DNA of 64,000 nucleotides. Origin: Qipengyuania_C sp046254955 (GTDB lineage Bacteria; Pseudomonadota; Alphaproteobacteria; Sphingomonadales; Sphingomonadaceae). Of the stretch, positions 34,027-42,890 are shown in pieces. Location: NCBI RefSeq assembly GCF_046254955.1, contig NZ_JBJXRG010000002.1, forward strand, positions 496,001 to 560,000. The letters run 5' to 3'. The translations under genes were made by a program, and so were the position numbers. Every line of letters starts with the position of its first letter. Positions within the stretch are counted from its first letter, which is position 1. Below the pieces are notes generated by a model. The model was not told the origin of the DNA. It worked only from the letters and a program-made list of their open reading frames with translations, and ran no database searches.

Positions 34027-34054
34027 TTGACCTAGGGCGCAATCCTGCTAGAGG
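34027..34054 (+). promoter_or_regulatory. candidate sigma-70 promoter of rpsD
   Basis: TTGACC (34027-34032), 16-base spacer, TAGAGG (34049-34054). The predicted transcript has a leader of about 115 bases before ATG 34180, which could hold an S4 autoregulatory structure, though none is clearly seen. Confidence 0.45.
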
Positions 34055-34179
34055 CGCGCACGCAGATTGGCTCCGCATCCCGGTGAAGCGGCGGCCGCAT
34101 GTGACAGCAGGTCATATGGTGCGTTGCCGGGTTGAAGCGCTGCCACAAGGGTAGCGACAGCAAATTGAAGGAAAGACTT

Positions 34180-34794
34180 ATGTCAAAGCGCAAGAGCGCC
34201 AAGTACAAACTCGACCGCCGGATGGGTGAAAACATCTGGGGTCGTCCCAACTCCCCAGTCAACAAGCGTTCCTACGGCCCAGGCCAGCACGGTCAGCGCC
34301 GCAAGAGCAAGATGAGCGACTTCGGCCTGCAGCTGCGCGCCAAGCAGAAGCTCAAGGGCTATTACGGCGACGTGACCGAGAAGCAGTTCAAGCGCACATA
34401 TTCGGACGCGACGCGGATGAAGGGTGACACCGGCCAGAACCTGATCGGCCTGCTTGAGCGCCGCCTCGACATGATCGTATACCGCGCCAAGTTCGCTCCG
34501 ACGATCTTTGCTGCACGCCAGATCGTCAACCACGGCCACATCTATGTGAACGGCGTGAAGTGCAACATCCCGAGCCGTCGCTGCGACCTCGGTGATGTCA
34601 TCAGCCTCGGCAAGAAGGCGCAGGAAATGGCGCTGGTTATCGAAGCACAAAGCCTGCCCGAGCGGGAAATTCCCGACTATGTGGTCCCCGATGGCAATGA
34701 CAAGGTGACCTTCAACCGCGTTCCTTCGCTCGATGAAGTGCCTTATCCGGTTACGATGGAACCGAACCTGGTCGTCGAGTTCTACTCGCGCTAA
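34180..34794 (+). CDS. rpsD: 30S ribosomal protein S4
   Basis: Primary 16S rRNA-binding and assembly protein. 204 residues from ATG 34180 (MSKRKSAKYKLDRRMGENIWG), with GAAGGAAAG upstream; the open frame reaches 34132. The S4 RNA-binding domain contains LERRLDMIVYRAKFAPTIF and QIVNHGHIYVNGV. It is a stand-alone gene, as usual in alphaproteobacteria, followed by a strong terminator. Confidence 0.97.
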   Translation: MSKRKSAKYKLDRRMGENIWGRPNSPVNKRSYGPGQHGQRRKSKMSDFGLQLRAKQKLKGYYGDVTEKQFKRTYSDATRMKGDTGQNLIGLLERRLDMIVYRAKFAPTIFAARQIVNHGHIYVNGVKCNIPSRRCDLGDVISLGKKAQEMALVIEAQSLPEREIPDYVVPDGNDKVTFNRVPSLDEVPYPVTMEPNLVVEFYSR

Positions 34795-34820
34795 TCGGTC
34801 ACTCGGTTACGAATTCATGA

Positions 34821-34847
34821 GGGCGGTCCCGCGGGGCCGCCCTTTTT
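34821..34847 (+). terminator. Rho-independent terminator of rpsD
   Basis: GGGCGGTCCC (34821-34830) pairs with GGGGCCGCCC (34833-34842), with one G-U and a tight loop, followed by TTTTT (34843-34847), 27 bases after the rpsD stop. Confidence 0.88.
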
Positions 34848-34901
34848 GATTCCAAGATGGCACATGGTAGACTGCGCTCTCACCATCCATTGGAAACCAT
34901 C

Positions 34902-35702
34902 ATGTCATCAAGCGCAGCTAACTTCGTCGGCTCGATCCCCGAGAACTATGACACGGGACTGGGTCCACATATATTCGAGCCCTACGCTGCCGATTTGGTC
35001 CGGCGCGCCTGCGCAATAACGCCCACGGACATTCTCGAGCTTGCCGCAGGAACGGGAATAGTCTCGCAAGCCCTTCATGCCGCTTTGCCCCAATCAGCAA
35101 GCCTGGTCGTCACGGATCTCAACGAGCCGATGCTAGAAATTGCGCAATCCAAAATCAGCCCTGCGGCGAATGCATCTTTCCAGGCTGTTGATGCCTGCGA
35201 ATTACCTTTCACGGATGCCAGCTTCGATCTGATTGTGAGTCAGTTCGGAGTTATGTTTTTTCCAGACAAAGCCAAGTCATATCGCGAGGCCGCGCGCGTA
35301 CTGCGGCCCAAAGGACGCTATATGTTCAGCGTATGGGGAAGCTGGTCAGCCAACCCCTTTGCGCAGGTCACCCATCAAGTCGTTGTGCGTCATTTCCCAC
35401 AGGATCCGCCCGGCTTCTACAAAGTCCCTTTTGGCTACAACGACGCGGCCGAAATTGAAGGGAATTTGCGTGCTGCCGGCTTCGCTTCTGTCGAGATAGA
35501 GACTGTCAAGTTCTCCGACCCGATTAAATCGCTCGAAGATTTCTCGCGCGGCTTGGTGTTCGGAAATCCCGTCAGTCAGGAGATCGAAGAACGCGGAGGT
35601 GACTGCAACGCGGTGCGAGATGATGTGTTTGATAAACTCGAAAGTGAACTTGGCGGTGTCCTTGAGCTCGAAGCGCTCGTGATAAACGCATTCAACGAGT
35701 GA
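34902..35702 (+). CDS. class I SAM-dependent methyltransferase
   Basis: 266 residues from ATG 34902 (MSSSAANFVGSIPENYD); the frame opens at 34857. The Rossmann core shows DILELAAGTGIVSQAL (motif I), VVTDLNEPML (acidic end of strand 2), ELPFTDASFDLIVSQFGVMFFPD (motif IV) and AARVLRPKGRYMFSVW. It is closest in style to UbiE/Methyltransf_11 enzymes acting on small or lipid substrates; the substrate is unknown. The 3' end overlaps convergently with the M50-like gene by 11 bases. Confidence 0.82.
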   Translation: MSSSAANFVGSIPENYDTGLGPHIFEPYAADLVRRACAITPTDILELAAGTGIVSQALHAALPQSASLVVTDLNEPMLEIAQSKISPAANASFQAVDACELPFTDASFDLIVSQFGVMFFPDKAKSYREAARVLRPKGRYMFSVWGSWSANPFAQVTHQVVVRHFPQDPPGFYKVPFGYNDAAEIEGNLRAAGFASVEIETVKFSDPIKSLEDFSRGLVFGNPVSQEIEERGGDCNAVRDDVFDKLESELGGVLELEALVINAFNE

Positions 35703-36489
35703 TCTGAGCACTATCCCGCCGCGCAAGGCGCAGCGACCACCAGATCATCCACACCACCGTCGCCGTGATCAGGCCGCCCCATACCCAGTAAGGGAGGAAG
35801 AGCGCATCGGCGATGACGCCGGTGTCCGAAACTATCCTGCGGCCATCCATCACACCGCCGTCGCTGAACAGGTACCCAAGGTGCAACCAGATGCTGATCG
35901 CGGCCTGAACCCCTAAAAACTCGATAGCAAAACGCTGCAATCGTGGTCGGCGCGAAAATGCGATCCAGATGCTTGCTACGGCAAATGCGGGGAGCACGAT
36001 CCACCCGGTAATCGAACGCACCCAAATCAGCGTCGAGATGATCAGTGCTGCGCCCAATCCCGCCAGTGCGAGCTGGGTGGTCAGCTTGGACCGCGAAGCG
36101 ATGATCATGCCCGAACCGGCAATTGCCGGGCCAAGCAGCCCAGCTGCGGCAACCAGTGCGCTGGAAATGCCCCACATCGTTCCGTTGACCGAATATTGGG
36201 CATAGCCAGAACCGTTGGAGAAGATCACCAACTGGTCGAAGTTGGCGCCGAGCATCATTGCCATCAGGCCGTGCGCCATTTCGTGATACCATGTTGCGAG
36301 CAAGGTGAATGGCATCAGCGCCAAAGTGCCGATTTCGGTCTGCCAGGCTAGGATCGTACAGATGGCAATCGCAACGATGTAGCTCTGCTCGCGCTTGGCG
36401 ACTGCTTTCATTTCATCCTCTGCAAATGGGAGCCCCCACTTGGCCGGTTGGACCACGTGGCGGCCGGAGGGTTCGGGAAGCTTGTTCAT
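35692..36489 (-). CDS. M50-like membrane metalloprotease
   Basis: 265 residues, about six hydrophobic segments. Residues around 65-75 read LATWYHEMAHGLMA, an HExxH zinc site inside a membrane helix as in site-2 proteases, followed by a GANFDQLVIFSNGSGYA segment. The second motif for the third zinc ligand is not clearly seen, so activity is uncertain. It is the last gene of the long reverse-strand train and starts 19 bases after tgt. Its substrate is unknown; related M50B-like proteins are often annotated only as membrane proteins. Confidence 0.72.
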   Translation of the reverse strand: MNKLPEPSGRHVVQPAKWGLPFAEDEMKAVAKREQSYIVAIAICTILAWQTEIGTLALMPFTLLATWYHEMAHGLMAMMLGANFDQLVIFSNGSGYAQYSVNGTMWGISSALVAAAGLLGPAIAGSGMIIASRSKLTTQLALAGLGAALIISTLIWVRSITGWIVLPAFAVASIWIAFSRRPRLQRFAIEFLGVQAAISIWLHLGYLFSDGGVMDGRRIVSDTGVIADALFLPYWVWGGLITATVVWMIWWSLRLARRDSAQITR

Positions 36490-36508
36490 TTCGCAAGCCT
36501 ATCGCCGC

Positions 36509-37636
36509 CTAGCCAGCGCGCAAGAAATTCCTGCGAAACTCCGCGGCAAATTCGGAAAAGCCGCCCTGCCATATTGCATCTCGCATGGCCTGCATGAGCT
36601 GCTGGTAGAACGAGAGATTATGCTCGGTCATCAGCATCGCACCGAGAATTTCGCCCGATTTGACAAGGTGGTGCAGGTAAGCGCGCGAGTAGGTCTTGCA
36701 GGTCGGGCAGGAACAGCGATCATCGAGCGGATCGGTATCTTCCGCAAAGCGCGCATTGCGCAGGTTGAGCGGCCCGTTCCAGGTAAAGGCCTGACCATTG
36801 CGCCCGGAGCGGCTCGGCAGAACGCAATCGAACATGTCGATCCCGCGCTCGACCGCCCCGACCAGATCATCGGGCTTGCCCACGCCCATCAGGTAGCGCG
36901 GCCTGTCTTGGGGCAGCTGCGCGGGAGCAAAATCCAGCGTGGCAAACATCGCCTCCTGCCCCTCGCCCACGGCCAGACCTCCCACGGCATAGCCATCAAA
37001 ACCGATGTCGATCAGAGCTTCGGCGCTCTGCTTGCGTAATTCTTCGTCGAGTGCGCCCTGCTGGATGCCGAAGAGAGCCGCAATTGTTGCGTGCTCTCCG
37101 CCCGCATCGAATGCATCGCGACTTCGTTTCGCCCAGCGCATCGAAAGCTCCATGCTCTTTGCGATCTCGTCTCGCGGCTGATCGGCGCGCGGGCACTCGT
37201 CGAATGCCATCACGATGTCCGAACCAAGAAGGCGCTGGATCTCCATCGAGCGCTCAGGCGTGAGCATGTGCTTGGAACCGTCCAGGTGGCTGCGAAATTC
37301 GACTCCTTCTTCAGTCAGCTTTCTCAGTTCGGATAGGCTCATCACCTGATAGCCGCCGCTATCGGTCAGGATCGGGCGCTGCCAGTTCATGAATTTGTGC
37401 AGCCCGCCGAGCTTGGCGACCCGCTCAGCGCCCGGCCGCAGCATCAGGTGATATGTATTGCCGAGGATGATATCCGCACCGGTCTCGCGGACGACCTCCG
37501 GCTTCATCGCCTTGACCGTCGCTGCCGTCCCCACTGGCATGAACGCGGGTGTGCGAATCTCACCGCGCTCCATCGCAATTTTGCCAAGGCGGGATTTGCC
37601 GTCGGTTGCCTCAATCGAGAAGGAAAAGCGGGTCAT
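36509..37636 (-). CDS. tgt: tRNA-guanine transglycosylase
   Basis: Exchanges G34 of GUN-anticodon tRNAs for preQ1 in queuosine synthesis. 375 residues. The catalytic aspartates lie in ILTDSGGYQVMSL and MFDCVLPSRSGRNGQA; the zinc site is CSCPTCKTYSRAYLHHL. QueA, the next enzyme, is encoded upstream in the same train but separated by four genes of other function (40361-41785, 39396-40355, 38632-39399, 37643-38587). Confidence 0.97.
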   Translation of the reverse strand: MTRFSFSIEATDGKSRLGKIAMERGEIRTPAFMPVGTAATVKAMKPEVVRETGADIILGNTYHLMLRPGAERVAKLGGLHKFMNWQRPILTDSGGYQVMSLSELRKLTEEGVEFRSHLDGSKHMLTPERSMEIQRLLGSDIVMAFDECPRADQPRDEIAKSMELSMRWAKRSRDAFDAGGEHATIAALFGIQQGALDEELRKQSAEALIDIGFDGYAVGGLAVGEGQEAMFATLDFAPAQLPQDRPRYLMGVGKPDDLVGAVERGIDMFDCVLPSRSGRNGQAFTWNGPLNLRNARFAEDTDPLDDRCSCPTCKTYSRAYLHHLVKSGEILGAMLMTEHNLSFYQQLMQAMRDAIWQGGFSEFAAEFRRNFLRAG

Positions 37637-37642
37637 CCAGTC

Positions 37643-38587
37643 CTAAAATCCATAAACCAGCGAGAAGCGCGATGTCGTATCGGTTTTCACAGCACCTGCT
37701 GGCGGGTTGCTGTCATACTCGATCTGGTAAGAGAAACGCATACTGATGCTATCGCTCACCTTTGCCTGCAGGCCAGTAACAACGTTGATAGAAGTGTTGG
37801 AGCCCCCAACGATCGCAGCCGCGTTGCCGCCCGCATCAGCCACCATATTGGTGTCCTGGGTGAGCGAAAGCCCATCGCTTATGGCCCAGTCGAAATCGAG
37901 CCCCACCAGAGCTGCGAGCTCGCTTTCGCTTTCACCGACAATAAACTCTGTACGGCGAAAGGCAGGCCCCGCCTTGATCGCGAAATTGAGGTCCTCGCGG
38001 TCGATCAGGTGATAACCAATGCCACCAGAAACGGCGTAGCGCGCTGAGAAACCCTGGAATCTGTCGCGCTCATACTGACCCAGCCCATAAGCGAAGATCT
38101 TGTCGCTGAGCTGGTACCGCGGTTCGTAGCTGGCGAGGAATTGCTCGCGCCTTGTTTCACCGTCATTGCGTTGGAAATCCGCTACCGCCTGCAGCCGGTG
38201 GCTCCACCGCAGGCTCTCGCGTTTGAGCTTGATGGCTGCGTTCAGGCCCAATGAATCACTATTTCCGCTAGAGTGTGACGCACCGATCTGTCCTTCACCG
38301 GACCATAGATCGAATAAGCCAGCCTGCTTGATCTCGCGCTCTTCCGCTTTTTCGGCAAGACGAGCCTGCTTCATCCGCTCATCGAGAAACCCTTGATGGA
38401 TCCGATCAAGCTCTGCTGCCTCGTCAGGATTGGTTTGCTTCGCGATCTCAATGATTGTTCCGACCTTCTCGGGATCGCCGGTCGCAAGGGCCGCATCGAC
38501 CATGGCCTTGACGCTTTCCGGAATCTGGGCCTGTGCAGGGATCGCGAATAAGAAGATTGCGGCGACGATCAGTGAACGTGAAAACAT
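37643..38587 (-). CDS. DUF481 outer-membrane beta-barrel protein
   Basis: 314 residues from ATG 38587. The N-terminal signal peptide FSRSLIVAAIFLFAIPAQAQ ends in an AQA cleavage site. A charged helical region of about 80 residues (DEAAELDRIHQGFLDERMKQ) comes next, then alternating beta-strand pattern (QIGASHSSGNSDSLGLNAAI through to RFSLVYGF with terminal Phe), the DUF481 salt-stress-like barrel signature. It probably lies in the outer membrane. It is cotranscribed with an ABC transporter pair just upstream. Confidence 0.82.
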   Translation of the reverse strand: MFSRSLIVAAIFLFAIPAQAQIPESVKAMVDAALATGDPEKVGTIIEIAKQTNPDEAAELDRIHQGFLDERMKQARLAEKAEEREIKQAGLFDLWSGEGQIGASHSSGNSDSLGLNAAIKLKRESLRWSHRLQAVADFQRNDGETRREQFLASYEPRYQLSDKIFAYGLGQYERDRFQGFSARYAVSGGIGYHLIDREDLNFAIKAGPAFRRTEFIVGESESELAALVGLDFDWAISDGLSLTQDTNMVADAGGNAAAIVGGSNTSINVVTGLQAKVSDSISMRFSYQIEYDSNPPAGAVKTDTTSRFSLVYGF

Positions 38588-38631
38588 GCGGCGCGAGCTA
38601 GCGTGGCGGGGTGAGCAAGGCCACCCTGAAT

Positions 38632-39399
38632 CTACTCGCGCAGACGCCAACCGGTCTTGAAGATGATGGCGATGATAGCGATGCAGACTGCCAGGAAACC
38701 GACCGTCAGCCCCAGCGAGATCGCAATCGAAACATCGGCGCTGCCGTAGAATGTCCAGCGCAAACCGCTGACGAGAAAAGCAATCGGATTAAGCAGCGCG
38801 ATCTTGTCCCAAGGGTCGGGCAGCATGTCGAGCGAGTAGAAAGTTCCACCAAGGAAGGTCAGCGGGGTAAGGATCAAAATGGGAATAATACCGAGCTTTT
38901 CGAAGTTGTCCGCCCACACGCCCAAGATGAAGCCGAACAGACTGAAACTGGCAGCGACCAGCATAATGAAGAGGAGAGCCCACAAGGGATGCACGATTGT
39001 GTAGTCTACGAATAGCAGTGCTGTCGTGAGAATGATCGCCGCGAGGATCAGGCTCTTGGTCATCGCCGCGCCGACGAAGCCGACCAGCGTTTCCGCCACC
39101 CCGATCGGCGCAGAAAGGAGTTCGTAGATCGTGCCCGTGAAGCGAGGCATGTAGATACCGAAGCTCGAATTGCTGGTTGTCTCTCCCAACAAAGTCAACA
39201 TTAGCAGGCCGGGTATGATGAACGCCTCGTAGGGTATGCCTCCGATCGGTTGCATGCGGCTGCCAATCGCAGCGCCAAAGACGATGAAATAGAGCGAGGT
39301 CGTGAGAACGGGCGCGAGCACCGACTGGAAAGCCGTGCGCAGGAAACGCAGCAACTCGCGTTTGTAGATCGCCCAGGCGCTGCGGAAATTGAAGGTCAT
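38632..39399 (-). CDS. ABC-2 type transporter permease (YadH-like)
   Basis: 255 residues, six predicted helices, with NFRSAWAIYKRELLRFLRTA at the N-terminus and the ABC-2 signature region LTPLTFLGGTFYSLDMLPDPW followed by LNPIAFLVSGLRW near the C-terminus. ATG 39399 overlaps the ATPase stop by ATGA. The two-gene ATPase/permease unit is of the YadG/YadH exporter type. Substrate unknown; drugs, lipids and polysaccharide precursors are all possible. Confidence 0.88.
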   Translation of the reverse strand: MTFNFRSAWAIYKRELLRFLRTAFQSVLAPVLTTSLYFIVFGAAIGSRMQPIGGIPYEAFIIPGLLMLTLLGETTSNSSFGIYMPRFTGTIYELLSAPIGVAETLVGFVGAAMTKSLILAAIILTTALLFVDYTIVHPLWALLFIMLVAASFSLFGFILGVWADNFEKLGIIPILILTPLTFLGGTFYSLDMLPDPWDKIALLNPIAFLVSGLRWTFYGSADVSIAISLGLTVGFLAVCIAIIAIIFKTGWRLRE

Positions 39400-40355
39400 T
39401 CCGCCGGCTCCTCGTCGCGGTGCTCGACCAGGCCGACGAAGATGTCTTCGAGCGAGGATTCGTGAATATCGATGCCGGCGTAATCGATCCCGGCGCGCGT
39501 GAGCAGCTTGGTCAATTCGGCGACTTCGGCCTTGCCGGTACCGGTCCCATCTCCGCCGCGATAACAAAGCTGCTTGCGGTCATCGGTCAAGGTAACGCCC
39601 AGATGCGCAATGCTTGACGGAATCTCGGCAAGCGGCTGCGCGAGGTCAATCAGGGCCTCGGTCCGACCGAGCCTGGCCATCATCGCATCTTTGTTGTCGA
39701 CCATCAGGATCTTGCCGTCGCGGATCACCCCCACCCGGTCGGCCATCTCCTCGGCTTCTTCGATATAATGCGTGGTCAGGATAACAGTGACCCCGCGCGC
39801 GCGCATCTCGTCAATCTGGCGCCACATGCTCTTGCGCAGTTCGACATCCACGCCCGCTGTCGGCTCATCAAGGAACAGCAGATCGGGCTCATGCGCCAGC
39901 GCCTTGGCAATCAGGACCCGCCGCTTCATGCCACCGGAAAGCGCCATGATCCGTTCGTCACGCTTCTCCCACAGGTTAAGGCTGCGCAGGACCTCTTCGA
40001 TTTTGGCCTTGTCGGCGGGTTTGCCGAACAGACCGCGCGAATAAGACACAGCGCGGTGAACGGGCTCGAACATGTCTGTGCTGAGCTCCTGCGGGACTAG
40101 CCCGATCCGCGAGCGCGCTTCCCGCCAATCCTTGGCCATATCGAAACCGAAGGCGCGGATCGTGCCAGAAGTGGGGCGCACGATACCGCATACTGCGCCG
40201 ATCAGCGTGGTCTTTCCCGCGCCATTCGGTCCGAGCAGGGCAAAAATCTCGCCCCTGCGAATCTCCAGATCGACGGAATCGAGCGCTTTCAATCCGCCGG
40301 AATAGACTTTTGTCAGCCCCTCGAGCTGGAGAATCGGTTCTGCAGTCTCGCTCAC
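39396..40355 (-). CDS. ABC transporter ATP-binding protein (YadG-like)
   Basis: 319 residues from a GTG start. Walker A LLGPNGAGKTTLI, Q-loop LVPQELS, signature LSGGMKRRVLIAKAL, Walker B LLFLDEPTAGVD and H-loop TTHYIEEAEE are complete. A C-terminal extension of about 80 residues (after residue 235) is typical of exporter ATPases. It starts 5 bases after the carotenoid oxygenase gene and overlaps its permease. Confidence 0.93.
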   Translation of the reverse strand: MSETAEPILQLEGLTKVYSGGLKALDSVDLEIRRGEIFALLGPNGAGKTTLIGAVCGIVRPTSGTIRAFGFDMAKDWREARSRIGLVPQELSTDMFEPVHRAVSYSRGLFGKPADKAKIEEVLRSLNLWEKRDERIMALSGGMKRRVLIAKALAHEPDLLFLDEPTAGVDVELRKSMWRQIDEMRARGVTVILTTHYIEEAEEMADRVGVIRDGKILMVDNKDAMMARLGRTEALIDLAQPLAEIPSSIAHLGVTLTDDRKQLCYRGGDGTGTGKAEVAELTKLLTRAGIDYAGIDIHESSLEDIFVGLVEHRDEEPAE

Positions 40356-40360
40356 TAAAG

Positions 40361-41785
40361 TCAGCTAGCGGCAATCCAGTTCCCGTGGAAGCCCGGGGGA
40401 ATGACATGCGGCATATGTATCCGCGCCACATCACTCAGCGTGGCGGCATCGAGGATGGCCAGATCGGTCGTCCCGCTGCCGCGATCGATAATGTAACCGA
40501 CCAGCCAACCGTCGCCTTCGGGTGCATCGTCCGAGCGCGGGATAAATACGAACTCGCCGGGGACCTTGCCCTCTCCCAATTCACGCGTGACCTTCTCGCC
40601 TGTCTGTAGATCGTGTCGGTATAAGGGTTGGGGAGCGACGAATTCCAGATTTTCGTCTTCCGGCAGCCCCATCGTCCAAAGATATCGGTAATCCTTGGCA
40701 AAGTATCGCTCGTCAGGGCGCGGGAACTCCTGCCCGGCCGTGTCGAGGGTCGCGCGGTCCACCTTGGTTGCGCCCGGGGTGATGGTCCAGCGCTCGAGTC
40801 CGAGTGATTTGCCATAGGGGCCAGGCATCTCGCCATCGAACATCGTCTCGTAGACACAGCAATCGACCACGACCGTACCATCGTCTTTCTCGAAGCTATT
40901 GCCGATATGGAAGACGTAGCACGGATCGACATCGACCCAGCGTACCTCGGTACCATTGCGCGGGATCAAGCCAACGCGGGCGCCATGTTCAGGCTGCCAG
41001 CGATAGGGGAAGCGATAGCCCGCGATGAGGGTTTTCATCGAGAAACGTACCGGCAGGTCGAATATGACGACATGCTTGGAGGTCAGCGCGCAATCGTGGA
41101 TCGACGGGCCATGCTGGACGGCGATGGGCGCCTCACGCAGCACTCGTCCCGAGCTGTCCATCGCGACGTGGCGGATCGTCTTGTCGTCGCTGCCTTCGTA
41201 GCAGATCGCATGGAATTCGCCGGTATCGGCACATTGATGAGGATGCGCGGTGAAAGATCCAGTAAGCCCGCCGCCAAAGTCCGAATAGGCTACGCTTTCG
41301 AGGTGCTCATCCAACTCGACGGGAAACGACGAGGCCTCAACCAGCGCCATTGTCTTGTCGCCCATCTTAAGCACATTCGTATTGACGGTATCGCCAAACC
41401 CGCGGCGCGGACCGCCGACTGCCTTTGGCCCGCCTTCGGCTTCAAGGTCGTTCGAGCGGATATAGCGATTGCGATACCATTCGGCCTTGCCGCCCTTGAT
41501 CCGCACGCCGTGGACCATACCATCGCCGATAAACCAATGATGGCCCTGTCTGAGACCGCCGAACGGGTTGGGACCGATACGAACATAGGTCCCATCCAGC
41601 TCAGTCGGAATTTCACCGGTGACCTGGAGATCCTTAAGCGTCAATTCGCCGTCCATCGGCGTATGAATGCCGTGCAGGAACGGGTTATCCTGCGCATCCT
41701 TGAGGCGCTTGCGATTGAACTCGGATACCCCGGTGATCACCGGGGTGACAGCCTTGCGGATGGTTTTCTCGATAACGCTTGCCAT
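40361..41785 (-). CDS. carotenoid oxygenase family protein
   Basis: 474 residues. Non-haem iron dioxygenase that cleaves conjugated double bonds in carotenoids, apocarotenoids or stilbenes. The four iron-binding histidines are plausible in FTAHPHQCAD, PSIHDCALT, YVFHIGNSFE and the C-terminal GFHGNWIAA. The N-terminal GTYVRIGPNPFGG and WFIGDGMVHGVRI are family hallmarks. GGAGTTGAG stands before ATG 41785. It lies in an operon-like run after queA and before an ABC exporter, suggesting that the exporter may handle a product, but that is speculation. The substrate cannot be read. Confidence 0.9.
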   Translation of the reverse strand: MASVIEKTIRKAVTPVITGVSEFNRKRLKDAQDNPFLHGIHTPMDGELTLKDLQVTGEIPTELDGTYVRIGPNPFGGLRQGHHWFIGDGMVHGVRIKGGKAEWYRNRYIRSNDLEAEGGPKAVGGPRRGFGDTVNTNVLKMGDKTMALVEASSFPVELDEHLESVAYSDFGGGLTGSFTAHPHQCADTGEFHAICYEGSDDKTIRHVAMDSSGRVLREAPIAVQHGPSIHDCALTSKHVVIFDLPVRFSMKTLIAGYRFPYRWQPEHGARVGLIPRNGTEVRWVDVDPCYVFHIGNSFEKDDGTVVVDCCVYETMFDGEMPGPYGKSLGLERWTITPGATKVDRATLDTAGQEFPRPDERYFAKDYRYLWTMGLPEDENLEFVAPQPLYRHDLQTGEKVTRELGEGKVPGEFVFIPRSDDAPEGDGWLVGYIIDRGSGTTDLAILDAATLSDVARIHMPHVIPPGFHGNWIAAS

Positions 41786-41823
41786 AATCTCAACTCCAGT
41801 TTCGAAATGCAACCTAACATGAA

Positions 41824-42852
41824 TTACGGCAAGAGCAAGGACGAATCCCCGTAGCTGTAGAAACGATATTCCTGCTCAATCGCACGAGCGTAGATCTGGT
41901 GCATCCGCTCAAGCCCCATGAGCGCACTGACCAGCATGAAGAGCGTCGATTTGGGAAGGTGAAAATTGGTCATCAGACCGTCTATCGCCTTGAAACGATA
42001 ACCGGGCGTGATGAAAATGTCGGTGTCGCCTTCCCACGGCTCGATCACGCCATCATCGCGCGCTGCGCTTTCGAGCAACCTTAAACTGGTAGTGCCCACC
42101 GAGATGATCCGGCCACCTGCTGCGCGCACCGCATTGAGCTGCTCGGCCAAATCCGGTTCGATCCGGCCCCATTCGGAATGCATGACATGATTTTCGGTGT
42201 CATCAGCCTTAACCGGCAGGAACGTCCCCGCTCCCACGTGGAGCGTGAGCGTTTCTGAGAGGACGCCCCGCTCCGCCAGCGCTTCCATCAAGCGCGGGGT
42301 GAAATGGAGCGATGCCGTGGGGGCTGCGACCGCCCCATCTTTCTCGGCAAACATGGTCTGGTAATCTTCGCGGTCCTGCTCGTCGGTCGCACGCTTCCCC
42401 GCAATATAGGGCGGCAGAGGCATCGTCCCGGCGCGATCGAGCAATACTTCAACCGGTTCTTCGCCTTCGAAGGCCAAGATGAAACTGCCGTCAACCAGAC
42501 GCTCTTCGGCAAGCGCTGTCACATCGCCACCGAAAACGACCTGATCGCCTTCGCGCAAGCGCTTGGCATTGCGCACGAAAGCCTGCCATCGCCTGAGATC
42601 GATCCGCTTGTGCAGCGTCGCGCCGATCCTGGCTTCACCACGCCTACCTTCCAGCTGGGCCGGAATCACCCGCGTATCGTTGAAGACAAGAACATCACCC
42701 CGTTCCAGCATCGCCGGGAGATCGAGCACCGTTTGATCGGCGATTGTCTCGTCGCCTCGCGCCACCAGCAATCGCGCGGAATCGCGCGGGCGCGCCGGAC
42801 GCAGGGCGATCCGTTCATTAGGAAGCTCGAAATCGAAAAGGTCGACGCGCAT
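41824..42852 (-). CDS. queA: S-adenosylmethionine:tRNA ribosyltransferase-isomerase
   Basis: Transfers and isomerises the ribose of SAM onto preQ1-modified tRNA to give epoxyqueuosine. 342 residues. Typical segments are FDFELPNERIALRPARPRDSARLL, VFNDTRVIPAQLEGRR, YQTMFAEKDGAVAAPTASLHF, HVGAGTFLPVKADD and TNFHLPKSTLFMLVSAL. It is followed by the carotenoid oxygenase gene 38 bases downstream instead of the usual tgt. Confidence 0.97.
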   Translation of the reverse strand: MRVDLFDFELPNERIALRPARPRDSARLLVARGDETIADQTVLDLPAMLERGDVLVFNDTRVIPAQLEGRRGEARIGATLHKRIDLRRWQAFVRNAKRLREGDQVVFGGDVTALAEERLVDGSFILAFEGEEPVEVLLDRAGTMPLPPYIAGKRATDEQDREDYQTMFAEKDGAVAAPTASLHFTPRLMEALAERGVLSETLTLHVGAGTFLPVKADDTENHVMHSEWGRIEPDLAEQLNAVRAAGGRIISVGTTSLRLLESAARDDGVIEPWEGDTDIFITPGYRFKAIDGLMTNFHLPKSTLFMLVSALMGLERMHQIYARAIEQEYRFYSYGDSSLLLP

Positions 42853-42890
42853 GCCGCGCCACTAGGCGAGAGCTGCGCGGCAGGAAAGGC

